NCBI GenBank assembly: GCA_029242935.1
Contig: JAQWSX010000043.1
Coordinates: 1-48,869, forward strand
Length of the DNA stretch: 48,869 nucleotides
Direction: 5' to 3'
Source of the DNA: Akkermansiaceae bacterium
GTDB taxonomy: Bacteria > Verrucomicrobiota > Verrucomicrobiia > Verrucomicrobiales > Akkermansiaceae
Below the pieces are notes generated by a model. The model made no database searches, was not told where the DNA came from, and worked only from the letters and a program-made list of their open reading frames with translations. The stretch's first letter is position 1. Each line of letters starts with the position of its first letter. Shown here piece after piece: positions 9,213-18,197 of the stretch. The translations under genes were made by a program, and so were the position numbers.

Positions 9213-10643
9213 CTAATGAATCTCGGGCGTCCCATAAAGAGTGTAGCCAGTTGAGTCCTCAATCCTGACGTCAAGCAACTGCCCAGCCATTCTTTCGGCG
9301 TTACCATCAAAGATGACAATCTTGTTCTGGCTCGTTCGCCCGCTAAGGCGCTCTTTATTAGTTTTACTCGGCCCTTCGCAGAGCACTTGTTGAACGGTGC
9401 CAATCAATTTTGCGTTCTTCGAGGTAGTCAATTCCCCCTGGATTCGGAGTAATGTCTGGTTGCGTTCCTCCTTAATCTTATCGCTCAATTGCTCGTCCAT
9501 TTCGGCGGCCGGAGTATCTTTTCGTTTTGAGTAACGGAAGATAAAGCTGTTATCAAAACCAATCCGTTTCATGCACTCTACCGTCTCCTGGAAGTCTTCC
9601 TCAGTCTCGCCAGGGAACCCCACGATAATGTCCGTGGTGATTGCTAGATCCGGTCGTGCAGCCTGCATCTTCTCGCAGATCGTAAGGAACTTCTCGTTCT
9701 TGTAGGGTCGCCGCATCTTTTTAAGAATACGATCACTCCCGCTCTGCATCGGGAAGTGAATGTGTGAACAAAGCTTCGGCAGATAAGTGAAAGCCTTCAC
9801 CAAATCATCGCGGTAACCAATGGGATGCGGACTGGTAAAGCGAATCCTTTCGAGACCCTCGATCTCGTGCACTGCTTCCAAAAGTTGCACGAATGGTGAT
9901 TTACCATCAACCTTGGAAAACTCGGTCCGACCATAAAGATTTACAATTTGCCCCAGCAGAGTGACCTCCTTCACACCCTTGCCTACGAGCACCTTAACTT
10001 CATCAACAATATCGGGAATCGGTCTTCCTCGTTCTTTGCCACGTGTATCCGGCACAATACAAAACGAACACCGCATATTACATCCTTGCATGATACTGAC
10101 GAAGGAAGTCGCCTGTTGGCTTTCTCGAGGAATATGATCCCTGATGGTATTTTGGCTGCCTTCCTCCTCATCAGTGTCAACCATTCTCGCGGAGATAATC
10201 CGGTCCTGATTAATCTTTATGATTTCATCCTCAACCCGTCCTGTGACCATTTCCACCCCGACCTCGTCCATACGTGTCTGCAGGCGACGATTTAAAATGC
10301 TGTCCACATAGTCGAAAACGCGGTGATACTTTTGCGTCCCCACTACCAAATCAAGGTGAGGCACCCGGTCAAAAAGCTCTGATCCGCGACTCTGCGCCAT
10401 GCACCCCATAAAGCCATAGACAACGTGATCGCGGCTCTCACGATACTTCCCCATCATCCCCATTTTCCCCAAAGCTTTCTGCTCCGCCTGATCGCGAACA
10501 CTACAGGTATTAATCAAGATCGCATCAGCATCCTGTTCTTTGGGGGTGAGAGTGTAACCTCGTTCGGCAAACGTCTGAGCAACCTGCTCAGAATCCCGCT
10601 CGTTCATCTGTCACCCGTAGGTTTTGATAAAGACCTTTGGCAT
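9213..10643 (-). CDS. miaB: tRNA-2-methylthio-N6-dimethylallyladenosine synthase MiaB, putative selenoprotein (Sec11)
   Basis: Radical-SAM enzyme that adds a methylthio group to i6A37 of tRNAs reading UNN codons. Read from ATG 10643 the protein is 476 residues and begins MPKVFIKTYG-U-QMNERDSE, where U is an in-frame TGA at 10613-10611. MiaB proteins have cysteine at this exact place (YGCQMN); it is one of three ligands of the auxiliary Fe-S cluster. The other two are present in INTCSVRD (Cys47) and FMGCMAQ (Cys81). The radical-SAM triad is GCNMRCSFC (188, 192, 195), and a TRAM-like C-terminus is present. Starting instead at ATG 10607 would drop strand beta-1 and the first cluster ligand. A SECIS-like hairpin lies at 10574-10592. 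A TGC-to-TGA sequencing error is the alternative. Confidence 0.88.
10574..10592 (-). promoter_or_regulatory. Candidate bacterial SECIS hairpin in miaB
   Basis: On the minus strand an 8-bp perfect stem (TCTGAGCA with TGCTCAGA) closes on GGT; drawn with an opened A-T pair, the loop is AGGTT. The loop starts 25 bases after the TGA, inside the usual 16-37 window for bacterial SECIS, and has G in its first two positions. The E. coli fdhF loop is also of AGGU type. Confidence 0.75.
10611..10613 (-). other. In-frame TGA proposed as selenocysteine codon (MiaB residue 11)
   Basis: The codon on the minus strand is TGA where MiaB homologues have TGC/TGT for a cluster-binding cysteine. Ten codons before it and all codons after it match MiaB, so the frame is continuous. 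Confidence 0.8.
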
Positions 10644-10922
10644 TCGGCACACCGCTTACCCGCCATCATCGACTTTGCCAATCCTCAATTCAGCCTAGGG
10701 GACTTAGAACCTATTGGTCGATTGCCTATAATCTTTTTAAATTTGAAAGCGACCGACAGATTCAGGGGTTGATCGTCACGCCCAGAGGGTCTCTGATCTC
10801 GGTCGTGCAACCCCTCTAATACTACACCTTCAGAGAATACAATCCCTAGCTTGATCACCATTGCCCGCTCGCCCTAGAATTTAGGTTTCCCGAATATTTA
10901 GAATTCTGTATGTTCTTCAGCG
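10644..10922. other. Intergenic region between divergent miaB and the Xer gene
   Basis: About 280 bases that must hold promoters for both directions. AT-rich stretches occur near 10725-10745 and 10880-10910. TAGAATT occurs twice close to the Xer start (about 10876 and 10899), the second within the palindrome AGAATTCT. I could not assign convincing -35/-10 pairs and see no gene. Confidence 0.4.
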
Positions 10923-11825
10923 GTGAGCCCTCATACTGACAGCGAAGTCGATGCCTTCATCGAGTTCATGACCACCGAGAAGAATTCTTCTCCTAAGACA
11001 CTCGAGAACTACACCCTTGCGATTCGACTTTTTCGCGTGTGGCTCGACGATCAGTTTTTTAAATGGCGAGATCTTACCTCTGACCACTTTCGCGCTTATC
11101 TTTTCCAACTCCAAAAAGACGGTCTTGCTCGCAGCACAGTGCGGCTTCGCTTCGCAGCCTACCGCTCTTTTTATAAGTTCCTCGTTCATCGTCGCGGCTA
11201 CCCAAACAGCCCCGTCGCCGAGGTCGAACTTCCGAAGGCCGACAAGGCTCTGCCCGTTGTTCTGACCTTAACCCAAATCGAAGAACTTCTTGAACTCCCC
11301 ATGAAATCGGAACTTCAAGGCCAATCTCCATCTTGGATGCGTGAGCGTGACGCTGCCATTCTAGAGCTATTTTACTCTACCGGTCTTCGTCTTGCCGAGC
11401 TCGCTTCGCTCGATGTGAATGACATCGATTCCGTCAACGAATCGGTGCGAGTCATTGGAAAAGGATCCAAGGAACGCCTAGTCCCCATTGGTTCACACGC
11501 CATGAAAGCGATGCAAAAATACCGAAGCATCGCTGGGGTTCACGAAGGCCCTCTATTCGTTTCCAAACTTCGTAAACGTATCTCTACCCGGTCGGTAAAT
11601 TCGGTTCTCAAAAAGTATCTCACCCAGTCGAGTATCCCATTCAACGTCACTCCTCATAAGTTAAGACACTCCTTCGCAACTCACCTTCTGGATCATGGGG
11701 CCGATCTCCGTTCAGTTCAGTCCCTCTTAGGCCACGCCTCGCTTTCGACCACGCAAATCTACACTCACGTGACCAAGGAACGCCTTCGCGAAGCTTATAA
11801 CTCGGCTCACCCAAGAGCCAAGTAG
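10923..11825 (+). CDS. Tyrosine recombinase, XerC/XerD type
   Basis: A 300-residue site-specific recombinase, the usual length for the Xer proteins that resolve chromosome dimers at dif. The N-terminal SAM-like domain (residues 1-90) holds SPKTLENYTLAIRLF. The catalytic residues are visible: Arg in STGLRLAELASL, Lys in VIGKGSKERLVPI, the box HKLRHSFATHLLDHGADLRS, His in LLGHASLSTTQ and the nucleophile Tyr in IYTHV. Translation starts at GTG 10923; the ATG at 10911 is in another frame. No integron, transposon or attachment site is nearby, which favours a housekeeping Xer role, but XerC and XerD cannot be separated from this alone. Confidence 0.9.
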   Translation: MSPHTDSEVDAFIEFMTTEKNSSPKTLENYTLAIRLFRVWLDDQFFKWRDLTSDHFRAYLFQLQKDGLARSTVRLRFAAYRSFYKFLVHRRGYPNSPVAEVELPKADKALPVVLTLTQIEELLELPMKSELQGQSPSWMRERDAAILELFYSTGLRLAELASLDVNDIDSVNESVRVIGKGSKERLVPIGSHAMKAMQKYRSIAGVHEGPLFVSKLRKRISTRSVNSVLKKYLTQSSIPFNVTPHKLRHSFATHLLDHGADLRSVQSLLGHASLSTTQIYTHVTKERLREAYNSAHPRAK

Positions 11826-11833
11826 ACTCAGGT

Positions 11834-12415
11834 TTAATCCAGAAGTAGCTGATCGAGGTCTTCGATCCACTCGGTAGCGTATTCGTTTTCCGGATCAATT
11901 TTTAAGACCTCCTGAAAGATCGTCTTGGCCTCGGAAAATCGTCGCTGGCTGGCTAAGTAAAAACCAAGGCTGGAATAAGCTTCATCTTGCGCACACTGAT
12001 ATTTCAATCCCTCCCGCACCAGATACTCGGCCTTAGGAGCTTCCCCCTGATGAAAAGCCATATTAGCTGCCATTAAAAGCAACTCGCCTCGTGTTGTATT
12101 TTGCTCGTGGGCAAGACGATAGTGTTTTTCCGCCTCTCTAAATTCTCCTTTTTTCTCGTGAAGAGTCGCGAGATTAAACAAGAGCAATTCCTGAGACTCC
12201 GCTTCATCGCACAAATCCGTAACTCGGAGCAAAGTCGCTTCAGCTTGCGAAAAATTTCCAAAATCAATCAAGTCAGTTGCATACAAGAGCGTCGACATAA
12301 CATTTTCAACATCCTCTTGGGTGAGAATTTCTTCGTAGATCACACAGGCACTCGCAACCTGATCCGCCTCACGGGCTTCTTCGAGCACTTCGTAAAGCTC
12401 CTCAATTTCAGACAT
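11834..12415 (-). CDS. Tetratricopeptide-repeat protein
   Basis: A 193-residue protein with no signal peptide, so probably cytoplasmic. At least three or four TPR-like helical pairs are visible, for example LLLFNLATLHEKKGEFREAEKHYRLA, EAYSSLGFYLASQRRFSEAKTIFQEVLKIDPEN, with the typical Gly/Ala/Pro spacing. It is the last gene of a three-gene run: its ATG lies 8 bases after the stop of the terpenoid-cyclase-fold gene. A scaffold role for the large coiled-coil protein upstream is possible, but that is only inferred from the operon. It converges with the Xer gene, 8 bases apart. Confidence 0.82.
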   Translation of the reverse strand: MSEIEELYEVLEEAREADQVASACVIYEEILTQEDVENVMSTLLYATDLIDFGNFSQAEATLLRVTDLCDEAESQELLLFNLATLHEKKGEFREAEKHYRLAHEQNTTRGELLLMAANMAFHQGEAPKAEYLVREGLKYQCAQDEAYSSLGFYLASQRRFSEAKTIFQEVLKIDPENEYATEWIEDLDQLLLD

Positions 12416-12423
12416 AGGGAAGA

Positions 12424-13476
12424 CTACTCTTCATCCACCGTTTCGTCACGCTGGTAAATCGGCAACTGACGATAGGGAACGGTAAAAGCAAGAGTCATCA
12501 TCGCAGTTCCATAAACCTGGCCTGCCTCTCGGCTATACCATGAACCATCATCTTTTTGCTTTTTCAGGTAAGTCTCATACATCCAGTCAGCATAAGTTTC
12601 CCAATACCTCCCCCCAAGCTGGAACATGGCCTGAGCGTTATAGTAGTTTCCGTAGAATTCAAACTGAGCCCCTTCCAGCGCTCGAAAGCTCTCGAGAATG
12701 TAATCGGCCGCTTTAATGGTCGATGGCTTCCCGTGTTCCCCACAAAGCTCCAGACAAAGAAGCCCCATTCCAGTCAGGGAATTCTTGGAATTATGCGGAC
12801 TGGAATACCCAAAGTGACCATTTTTCTCCGAAAAGTTTCCGTAAAGATAAGCAACTGCGTCAGCGATCGCCTTATCCGGCACATCCGCCCCGTTGAGTTT
12901 TGCAGAGCGCAGCGCCATCAGAGCCCAACCACTGCATGAGGTATCTGAATCCCGCGAATTGGGATGATAACGCCAGCCACCTTGATGACGTGACGACTTC
13001 TGCACCGCCTGAGCACGTAGAATCAAAGCCAATGCTCGAGGGAGACTTTCATTTATCTTCTTTTGGCGATCCGGATCCACCATCCCGGAAACTTCTGATA
13101 AGAAAAGCGTGGCTATATTGTGTCCATACATGGGACCGCTGCCATACTGCCCCCCCGTGTAGAGTCCCTCCCGATTCTGTCTTCCAATCAAGAAATCGAT
13201 AATCTTATTCAGGGGTTCCGCATAAGGACCTTCTGTGGGGAGATGTCCGCGGGACAAAAAGGCCATTCCTGCGAGAGCCGGAATTCCACAGGAATTTCCG
13301 TAACTCCCAGGGTAGCTACCATCGTTCTGCTGGGAACGGGCCAAATAATTCAGACCTCGATCGACCGATGGGTCAACTTTATCCTTCCAATTGGCGAAGA
13401 CGGTCGGGGCAACTTCTTGTCCTGATGCGATCACGATAAGGAAGATTCCGAGGATGAGTGAGAAAAGCGTTTTCAT
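12424..13476 (-). CDS. Secreted prenyltransferase/squalene-oxidase-repeat protein (terpenoid-cyclase fold)
   Basis: A 350-residue protein with signal peptide MKTLFSLILGIFLIVIASG. The body consists of QW-like alpha/alpha-barrel repeats: GLNYLARSQQNDGSYPGSYG, FLIGRQNREGLYTGG, HQGGWRYHPNSRDSDTSCSGWALMALRSA and YLKKQKDDGSWYS. The DTSCSGWALMAL stretch is common in such proteins of Planctomycetes and Verrucomicrobia. Those are exported and lie in clusters with large DUF4175-like proteins; no cyclase activity is established and the DxDD acid motif of squalene-hopene cyclases is absent. Its ATG overlaps the stop of the upstream coiled-coil gene by four bases, so the two products are made together and may work together at the envelope. 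Confidence 0.85.
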   Translation of the reverse strand: MKTLFSLILGIFLIVIASGQEVAPTVFANWKDKVDPSVDRGLNYLARSQQNDGSYPGSYGNSCGIPALAGMAFLSRGHLPTEGPYAEPLNKIIDFLIGRQNREGLYTGGQYGSGPMYGHNIATLFLSEVSGMVDPDRQKKINESLPRALALILRAQAVQKSSRHQGGWRYHPNSRDSDTSCSGWALMALRSAKLNGADVPDKAIADAVAYLYGNFSEKNGHFGYSSPHNSKNSLTGMGLLCLELCGEHGKPSTIKAADYILESFRALEGAQFEFYGNYYNAQAMFQLGGRYWETYADWMYETYLKKQKDDGSWYSREAGQVYGTAMMTLAFTVPYRQLPIYQRDETVDEE

Positions 13477-16400
13477 TTCTTTTTAGAGACTTGCTCAAAG
13501 TATTTCTGCACGAGACCCCGGTAGTCCTCAGGTATTACCGCGCGGCGGGATCCACTGACATCCGTGTTGAGAGTGGCCTGGATCTTTTCCCAATCCGCAG
13601 CGTTGATTCCCAACTTGGCGAGCTCGGCTGGAACACCTTGGTCAGCCTGCGCCTGGCGAACTCCTTCCTTGGCTTCATCGCTGGGAGGAGCCGCTTGATC
13701 ACTAGGCTCTCCGGGTTGATTCGCCTGCGCCGGATCACCCGGCTTACCACCTTGCTTCATATTGGACATCGCTTCGCTCGCTGCCTGCTTCAAAGCCTCG
13801 GCAGCGGCCTGAGCTTGAGCTGCGGCCTGCTGCTGTTGTCCGGACTGCGCGGAATTCGCAGCCTGCGCACTCTTCTGCAAGGCCTCAGCCATCGCATCTC
13901 CCGGGGCTGGAGCCTGATTGGGATTCTCACCTTGCTCTGCAGCCTGGGCAGCTTGTTGAGCCAACTGTTGCGAAGCGCTTTGAAGTGACTGCTGAGCTTG
14001 GGCAAATTTCTGAGCAGCCTGTTGATGCTGTTGAGAAGCTTGCTGGGCCTGCCCATCTTGCTGCGCTTGCGAAGCCTGGCTCGCATTCTGAGCTCCTTGA
14101 TTGGCCATCTGGCTTGCCTGGCTTAATGGATCACCCTCAACCGCTGCAACATCATCGATCGCTTGAGCTAAATCAGCAGCCCGCTCGCTTTGCATTTCCT
14201 GTAGAGAAGCCAGAGCTTCCCCGGCACGACCTTCAGCAAGATCCTGCAAGGCCTCGGCAATTTCCTCCTGACGCTCTTGCAAAGAGTTTTGGGAGTCGGA
14301 AGCCTCAGCACCTTTAGAAAGTTCGGACGCTGCTGCCTGAGCAGCTTCCGCAGCAGCTTGGGAGTCTCCCTGCATCGCTTCCTGCAACGCGCTCTCTGCT
14401 TGAGCCAATGCTTCCGGAAGATCATTAGCTCGAGCTTCCTGCATCTCACGAGCTTCACTCAGCTCCTGCTGGGTCCCCTCGACAATTGCTTCCTGCTCTC
14501 GAGCTAAAGCTTGTTCAAGCGCATCAGTCAAACGCTCGGACTGCATTTTCTCGAGTCCTTGAAAGGCTTCGTTGGTGTTACCCTCCGCGAGCTCCTTAAA
14601 GGCCTCGGCGAGCGCCTCCTGCTGATTTTGAAGCGACTGCTGGGAGGGCGACGACTCGGCACCCTTCGCCAATTCCTCGGCCGCATTTTGGGCAGCTTCG
14701 GCGGCGGCTTTGGCATCAGCCTGCCTTGCTTCACTGAAAGCCTCCTGAGCTTGCTCAACTGCCTTAGGGAGAGTCTCGGCACGAGCCTCCTTCCCCTCCT
14801 GGGCGTTACTCAATTCCTCCTTCGCTCCCTCAAGAATATCTTTCTGAGCTTCAGCAAGAGCTTTCGCAACATCATCCGGATCAGCAATGTTTTGAGCTTC
14901 CTCAAGAGCAGCTTGGGCCTCAGCCGTATTTCCTTCCGCAAGAGCTTCGAAAGCTTCCGCCAACTTCTCCTGCTTGTTTTGAAGAGACTTCTGTGAACCT
15001 GACTCCTCGGCAGCTTTCGCTAATTCTTCGGCAGCATTCTGGGCTGCTTCGGCTGCCATTTCAGGATTATTTTTCTGAGCTTCATTGGCGGCCTTGTCCC
15101 CCTCTTCGGCGGCTTTTGCAAGATCCTCCGCTCGGCTCTCACCAGCCTTATTTGCCTCAGCCATTTCTTCGCGAGCTTCTTGCGCGGTTTCACTTTGTTC
15201 CTTCGCAAGCGCCTCGGCAATTTCACGCGGGTTAAGCAAATTTTGTAACTCTTCGAGTAATTCTTGAGCCTTTTCGGTTTCTCCATCAGAAAGAGCCTCT
15301 AGAGCTTCGGCGACCTTTTCTTGCTTATTTTGCAAGGCTTCTTGGGTTGGAGAATCTTCAGCATTTTTGGCAAGTTCCTCAGCTGCTTTTTGAGCTGCTT
15401 CCGCTGCTAGCTCTGGATTGTTCTTCTCGGCTTCCTCGGCAGCTTCGTTGGCTTGCTCGGCAGCATTGGCTAAATCTTCGGCACGACCTTCGTTATCACG
15501 CTTGGCCTCTGCCATTTCCTGTCGGGCTTCATGAGCGGCCTTCAGTTGTTCTTCAGCCAAAGCCTTCGCAATCTCACGAGGGTTAGCCATCTCTTGAATC
15601 TCTTCCAAAGTATCCTGAGCTTTCTCGGTATCCCCTTCAGCTAGCGACTCAAAGGCCTCAGAAAGCTTCTCCTGCTTTTCCTTCAGCGCTTCTTGAGATG
15701 GCGATTGATCAGAATTTTTTGCCAACTCCTCCGCAGCCTTCCTTGCTAATTCCGCTGCTTGCTCAGGCTTCGACTGACGCGCTTTGTTAGCAGCTTGTTG
15801 AGCCTCATTAATCGCTTTGTTCAGATCTTCAGCCCGATCACTCTCTTTATCCCGGCGCGCCTCGGCAAGTTCTTCGCGAGCTTCGGTCAAAGCGTTTTGC
15901 TGTTCTTGGGCGAGCGCATTCTTTAGCTGCTCAGCATTCATTTTCTGGGGAGCCGGCTCAGCTTGTTCGCTCAACTTTGAAAGCCCTTCTTGAGCGTTCT
16001 TCAACTCTTCAGCCTCATTAGAAAGCTCCATCGCTTGATCTGCCTGCGCCTCCATCGCGGCAGCTTTCGCTTCTGGTGATTGTGCCACCTCCTGACGAAT
16101 TTGTTCCTGCATCCGTCGCTGATCATTCTCCCAGTCCTGATCGGGAGTCTCCTCGGCGGCCTCGCGAGCTAGCTCCTCCTGCTTCTGGGCCATTTCCTGA
16201 AGCTTGGCCAAGTCATTGGTCTTAGGCTGGTCCTTTTGAACTTCCTGACGTAATTCCTGAAGATCATTAATCGCCTCTTCGCTTTCGCGGAGAGCATTAT
16301 CGATCTCGGATCTTCGGGCTTCGGGAGTGTCTTGAAGCGGAGCATTTTCAACCGACTTCTTTGCCTCATCGAGTTTCGCCACCGCTTGCTCCACGTCACC

Positions 16401-18197
16401 ACGTCGATGTTCCTGAACGCTCTGTTTCATTCGTTCGCTGAGTTCGGTGAGGTCTTCTTTCGCGTCCTCCAACTTTTCACGGGCCTGCGCAAGAACCTTT
16501 TCGGCACGCTCGCTGACTTGCTCTTTGTCAAGTTGGCCCTTTGCATCATGCATCTTGTTTTGAGCTTCTTGAACCTTCTTAATCGCTTCCTCGACAGTCT
16601 TCTGAATATCGCTGTCCTGATTGCGCAATTCCTGTCGCACCAGTGACTCGGCGTTCATATCCAGCTTAAATTCAAGCCATTCTGAATAGCCTACGCCAGG
16701 ACCTGAGAGTTCCTCAGGTCGGTTGTCACTAACGGCAAGACGCATCTTCAGTTGTTTCGCTCCCTTGTGCTTTGCCACAATATTACTCAGTAAAACCATC
16801 GCTTCCCCTTCCCAAAGTTTTCCGTTCGCACCATCGATCCGTTCAGGAAGAAGCTCAGCAAGCGATTCGACCGACTTACCATTCACTTCGAGTTCAATTT
16901 CAACCTTGGCGATCCCAATCTGCTCGATGGCAGAATAGACGAGAATCACCTGTTCGGTTGGTTTCACCCGAAACTCCCGTTGAATCGGAGTTAAAATCGC
17001 CACTTCCGGAGCAGGATCTTCCTCAGCAAAAAGCTGAAACTGTGCGGCATCAAGTTCGCGGCCCAAACGGTGCTTCACCTTCATTAAAGCAGATCCATCA
17101 AGTCCCGGTTTCAAAATCTGATTCCAGGTCACAATCGTTCCCCGCGCCGTAGGCTCCAGCTCTATCTCGCCCATCGACTCTGAATTAAAAAGAACCTCTC
17201 CCCGATCAATCGGAGTATCGAGACGCCCTTTCACGGTCACCTCGGTTCCCGCCAAGGCTTGAATCCCGATTCCCAGCGAAATCTCCCGATTTGGCCATTC
17301 GGTGTAAGATGGATATCGCAGGGTCACTGTCGGTTCTAGGAGACGCGGCAGCGGGTAAACCTTCACTTCGAAGCGATCGCTCTCGCTTCCTGCAACACGA
17401 GCGGAATATTTAAATCCAGCTTCTGCCGAATGGAGATGATACGAGTAAGTGTGGGTATCACCATCGGAAGAGCTTGGCTCAAGAGTCTCAGCCACGAGAT
17501 TGCCATTTTTCTCGATCACCAACTGCAGAGGCTTCTCCAAATCACCGGTATAGATAAGATCAATCTGAACTTCATCGCCTTCCAGAACCTCGAGGTCTCC
17601 CGGACTAATTTCGAAACGAAAAGCTCCGGCATTTCCCAACTCCGTAAATGGCGAAACTGCACGAGTCAAAAGGCGACTCATCTCACGCGGCCAGATCACC
17701 ACCAAAGCAACGATCGCCACCAAACAGGTCACAACCGACCACATGGATCGCCGCACACGACTTCCGGCTACTTCTTCATGCGGGTCAACAGTGCCAATAT
17801 CCGCAGCCGCTTCATTGGAAAGTTCCGTGAGCAACTCGGGAGAAATCCCCTCCGGATGATCGGAAAGCTCCAAGGCACTACTAATTCTCTCTTGAACCTC
17901 CGGGTGACGTTCCTCCAACCACCGCGCGAGCCTCACGAGCGAGATCTTCGTCAATAATGATTTTGCAATAAAAAGAATCGCTGCAATCCCTGCCGCAGCT
18001 AGCCACGCAAAGAAAAGCGTGCCCCGCGCCCACGAAGGCAAGGGCGCTAGAAAGAAATCGATGGCCACGATAGCGAGCAACCCAATAAGAACCACGCTCG
18101 CGGTTTTCAGCAAACCCCGAACAAGCTGAATCCACCTAATCCGCTGACGGAGTGACGTGAGACCTTTGGTGATCTCGGGAGGAATACTTGTTCGCAT
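13473..18197 (-). CDS. Giant membrane-anchored coiled-coil protein with five ~116-residue repeats (DUF4175-like)
   Basis: About 1574 residues from ATG 18197; an upstream in-frame ATG (18374) would add 59 residues that look non-coding. Residues about 30-80 hold two hydrophobic segments (TASVVLIGLLAIVAIDFF and LFFAWLAAAGIAAILFIA) and a third lies near 145 (VVTCLVAIVALVVIWP). A beta-rich periplasmic part (about 170-450) follows. From about residue 480 the chain is Glu/Ala/Gln-rich coiled coil. Within it are five tandem copies of a ~116-residue unit (A..EQ..A..EAR.E..EA, then AAEAAQ.AAEELAK, then LAEAFE.LAEG.T.EA). A Gln/Ala-rich tail comes next, then a short conserved-looking end (ADWEKIQATLN...YRGLVQKYF). 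It heads the operon with two downstream genes. Function unknown. Confidence 0.85.
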   Translation of the reverse strand: MRTSIPPEITKGLTSLRQRIRWIQLVRGLLKTASVVLIGLLAIVAIDFFLAPLPSWARGTLFFAWLAAAGIAAILFIAKSLLTKISLVRLARWLEERHPEVQERISSALELSDHPEGISPELLTELSNEAAADIGTVDPHEEVAGSRVRRSMWSVVTCLVAIVALVVIWPREMSRLLTRAVSPFTELGNAGAFRFEISPGDLEVLEGDEVQIDLIYTGDLEKPLQLVIEKNGNLVAETLEPSSSDGDTHTYSYHLHSAEAGFKYSARVAGSESDRFEVKVYPLPRLLEPTVTLRYPSYTEWPNREISLGIGIQALAGTEVTVKGRLDTPIDRGEVLFNSESMGEIELEPTARGTIVTWNQILKPGLDGSALMKVKHRLGRELDAAQFQLFAEEDPAPEVAILTPIQREFRVKPTEQVILVYSAIEQIGIAKVEIELEVNGKSVESLAELLPERIDGANGKLWEGEAMVLLSNIVAKHKGAKQLKMRLAVSDNRPEELSGPGVGYSEWLEFKLDMNAESLVRQELRNQDSDIQKTVEEAIKKVQEAQNKMHDAKGQLDKEQVSERAEKVLAQAREKLEDAKEDLTELSERMKQSVQEHRRGDVEQAVAKLDEAKKSVENAPLQDTPEARRSEIDNALRESEEAINDLQELRQEVQKDQPKTNDLAKLQEMAQKQEELAREAAEETPDQDWENDQRRMQEQIRQEVAQSPEAKAAAMEAQADQAMELSNEAEELKNAQEGLSKLSEQAEPAPQKMNAEQLKNALAQEQQNALTEAREELAEARRDKESDRAEDLNKAINEAQQAANKARQSKPEQAAELARKAAEELAKNSDQSPSQEALKEKQEKLSEAFESLAEGDTEKAQDTLEEIQEMANPREIAKALAEEQLKAAHEARQEMAEAKRDNEGRAEDLANAAEQANEAAEEAEKNNPELAAEAAQKAAEELAKNAEDSPTQEALQNKQEKVAEALEALSDGETEKAQELLEELQNLLNPREIAEALAKEQSETAQEAREEMAEANKAGESRAEDLAKAAEEGDKAANEAQKNNPEMAAEAAQNAAEELAKAAEESGSQKSLQNKQEKLAEAFEALAEGNTAEAQAALEEAQNIADPDDVAKALAEAQKDILEGAKEELSNAQEGKEARAETLPKAVEQAQEAFSEARQADAKAAAEAAQNAAEELAKGAESSPSQQSLQNQQEALAEAFKELAEGNTNEAFQGLEKMQSERLTDALEQALAREQEAIVEGTQQELSEAREMQEARANDLPEALAQAESALQEAMQGDSQAAAEAAQAAASELSKGAEASDSQNSLQERQEEIAEALQDLAEGRAGEALASLQEMQSERAADLAQAIDDVAAVEGDPLSQASQMANQGAQNASQASQAQQDGQAQQASQQHQQAAQKFAQAQQSLQSASQQLAQQAAQAAEQGENPNQAPAPGDAMAEALQKSAQAANSAQSGQQQQAAAQAQAAAEALKQAASEAMSNMKQGGKPGDPAQANQPGEPSDQAAPPSDEAKEGVRQAQADQGVPAELAKLGINAADWEKIQATLNTDVSGSRRAVIPEDYRGLVQKYFEQVSKKK
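14185..15925 (-). repeat. Five imperfect tandem ~348-bp coding repeats
   Basis: Each unit encodes about 116 residues of the coiled-coil protein: an EQ..A..EAREE.AEA start, a middle with AAEAAQNAAEELAK and an end with LQNKQEKLAEAFEALAEGNT. Boundaries are approximate. Units differ at many positions, so this is an old duplication kept by selection rather than a recent expansion. Confidence 0.75.

Noticed and set aside
10605-10607. ATG at 10607 as the start of miaB
   Set aside because: It would remove the first beta strand and a cluster ligand, while the ten codons upstream of the TGA match MiaB closely.
10923-11825. Xer gene as part of an integrative element
   Set aside because: No attachment repeats, phage or transposon genes adjoin it, and its size and motifs fit housekeeping XerC/D.
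13458-17957. Many long open frames opposite the coiled-coil gene (for example 14511-14996 and 17430-17957)
   Set aside because: They mirror its Glu/Ala/Gln repeats and have no family features; repetitive coding DNA gives long shadow frames.
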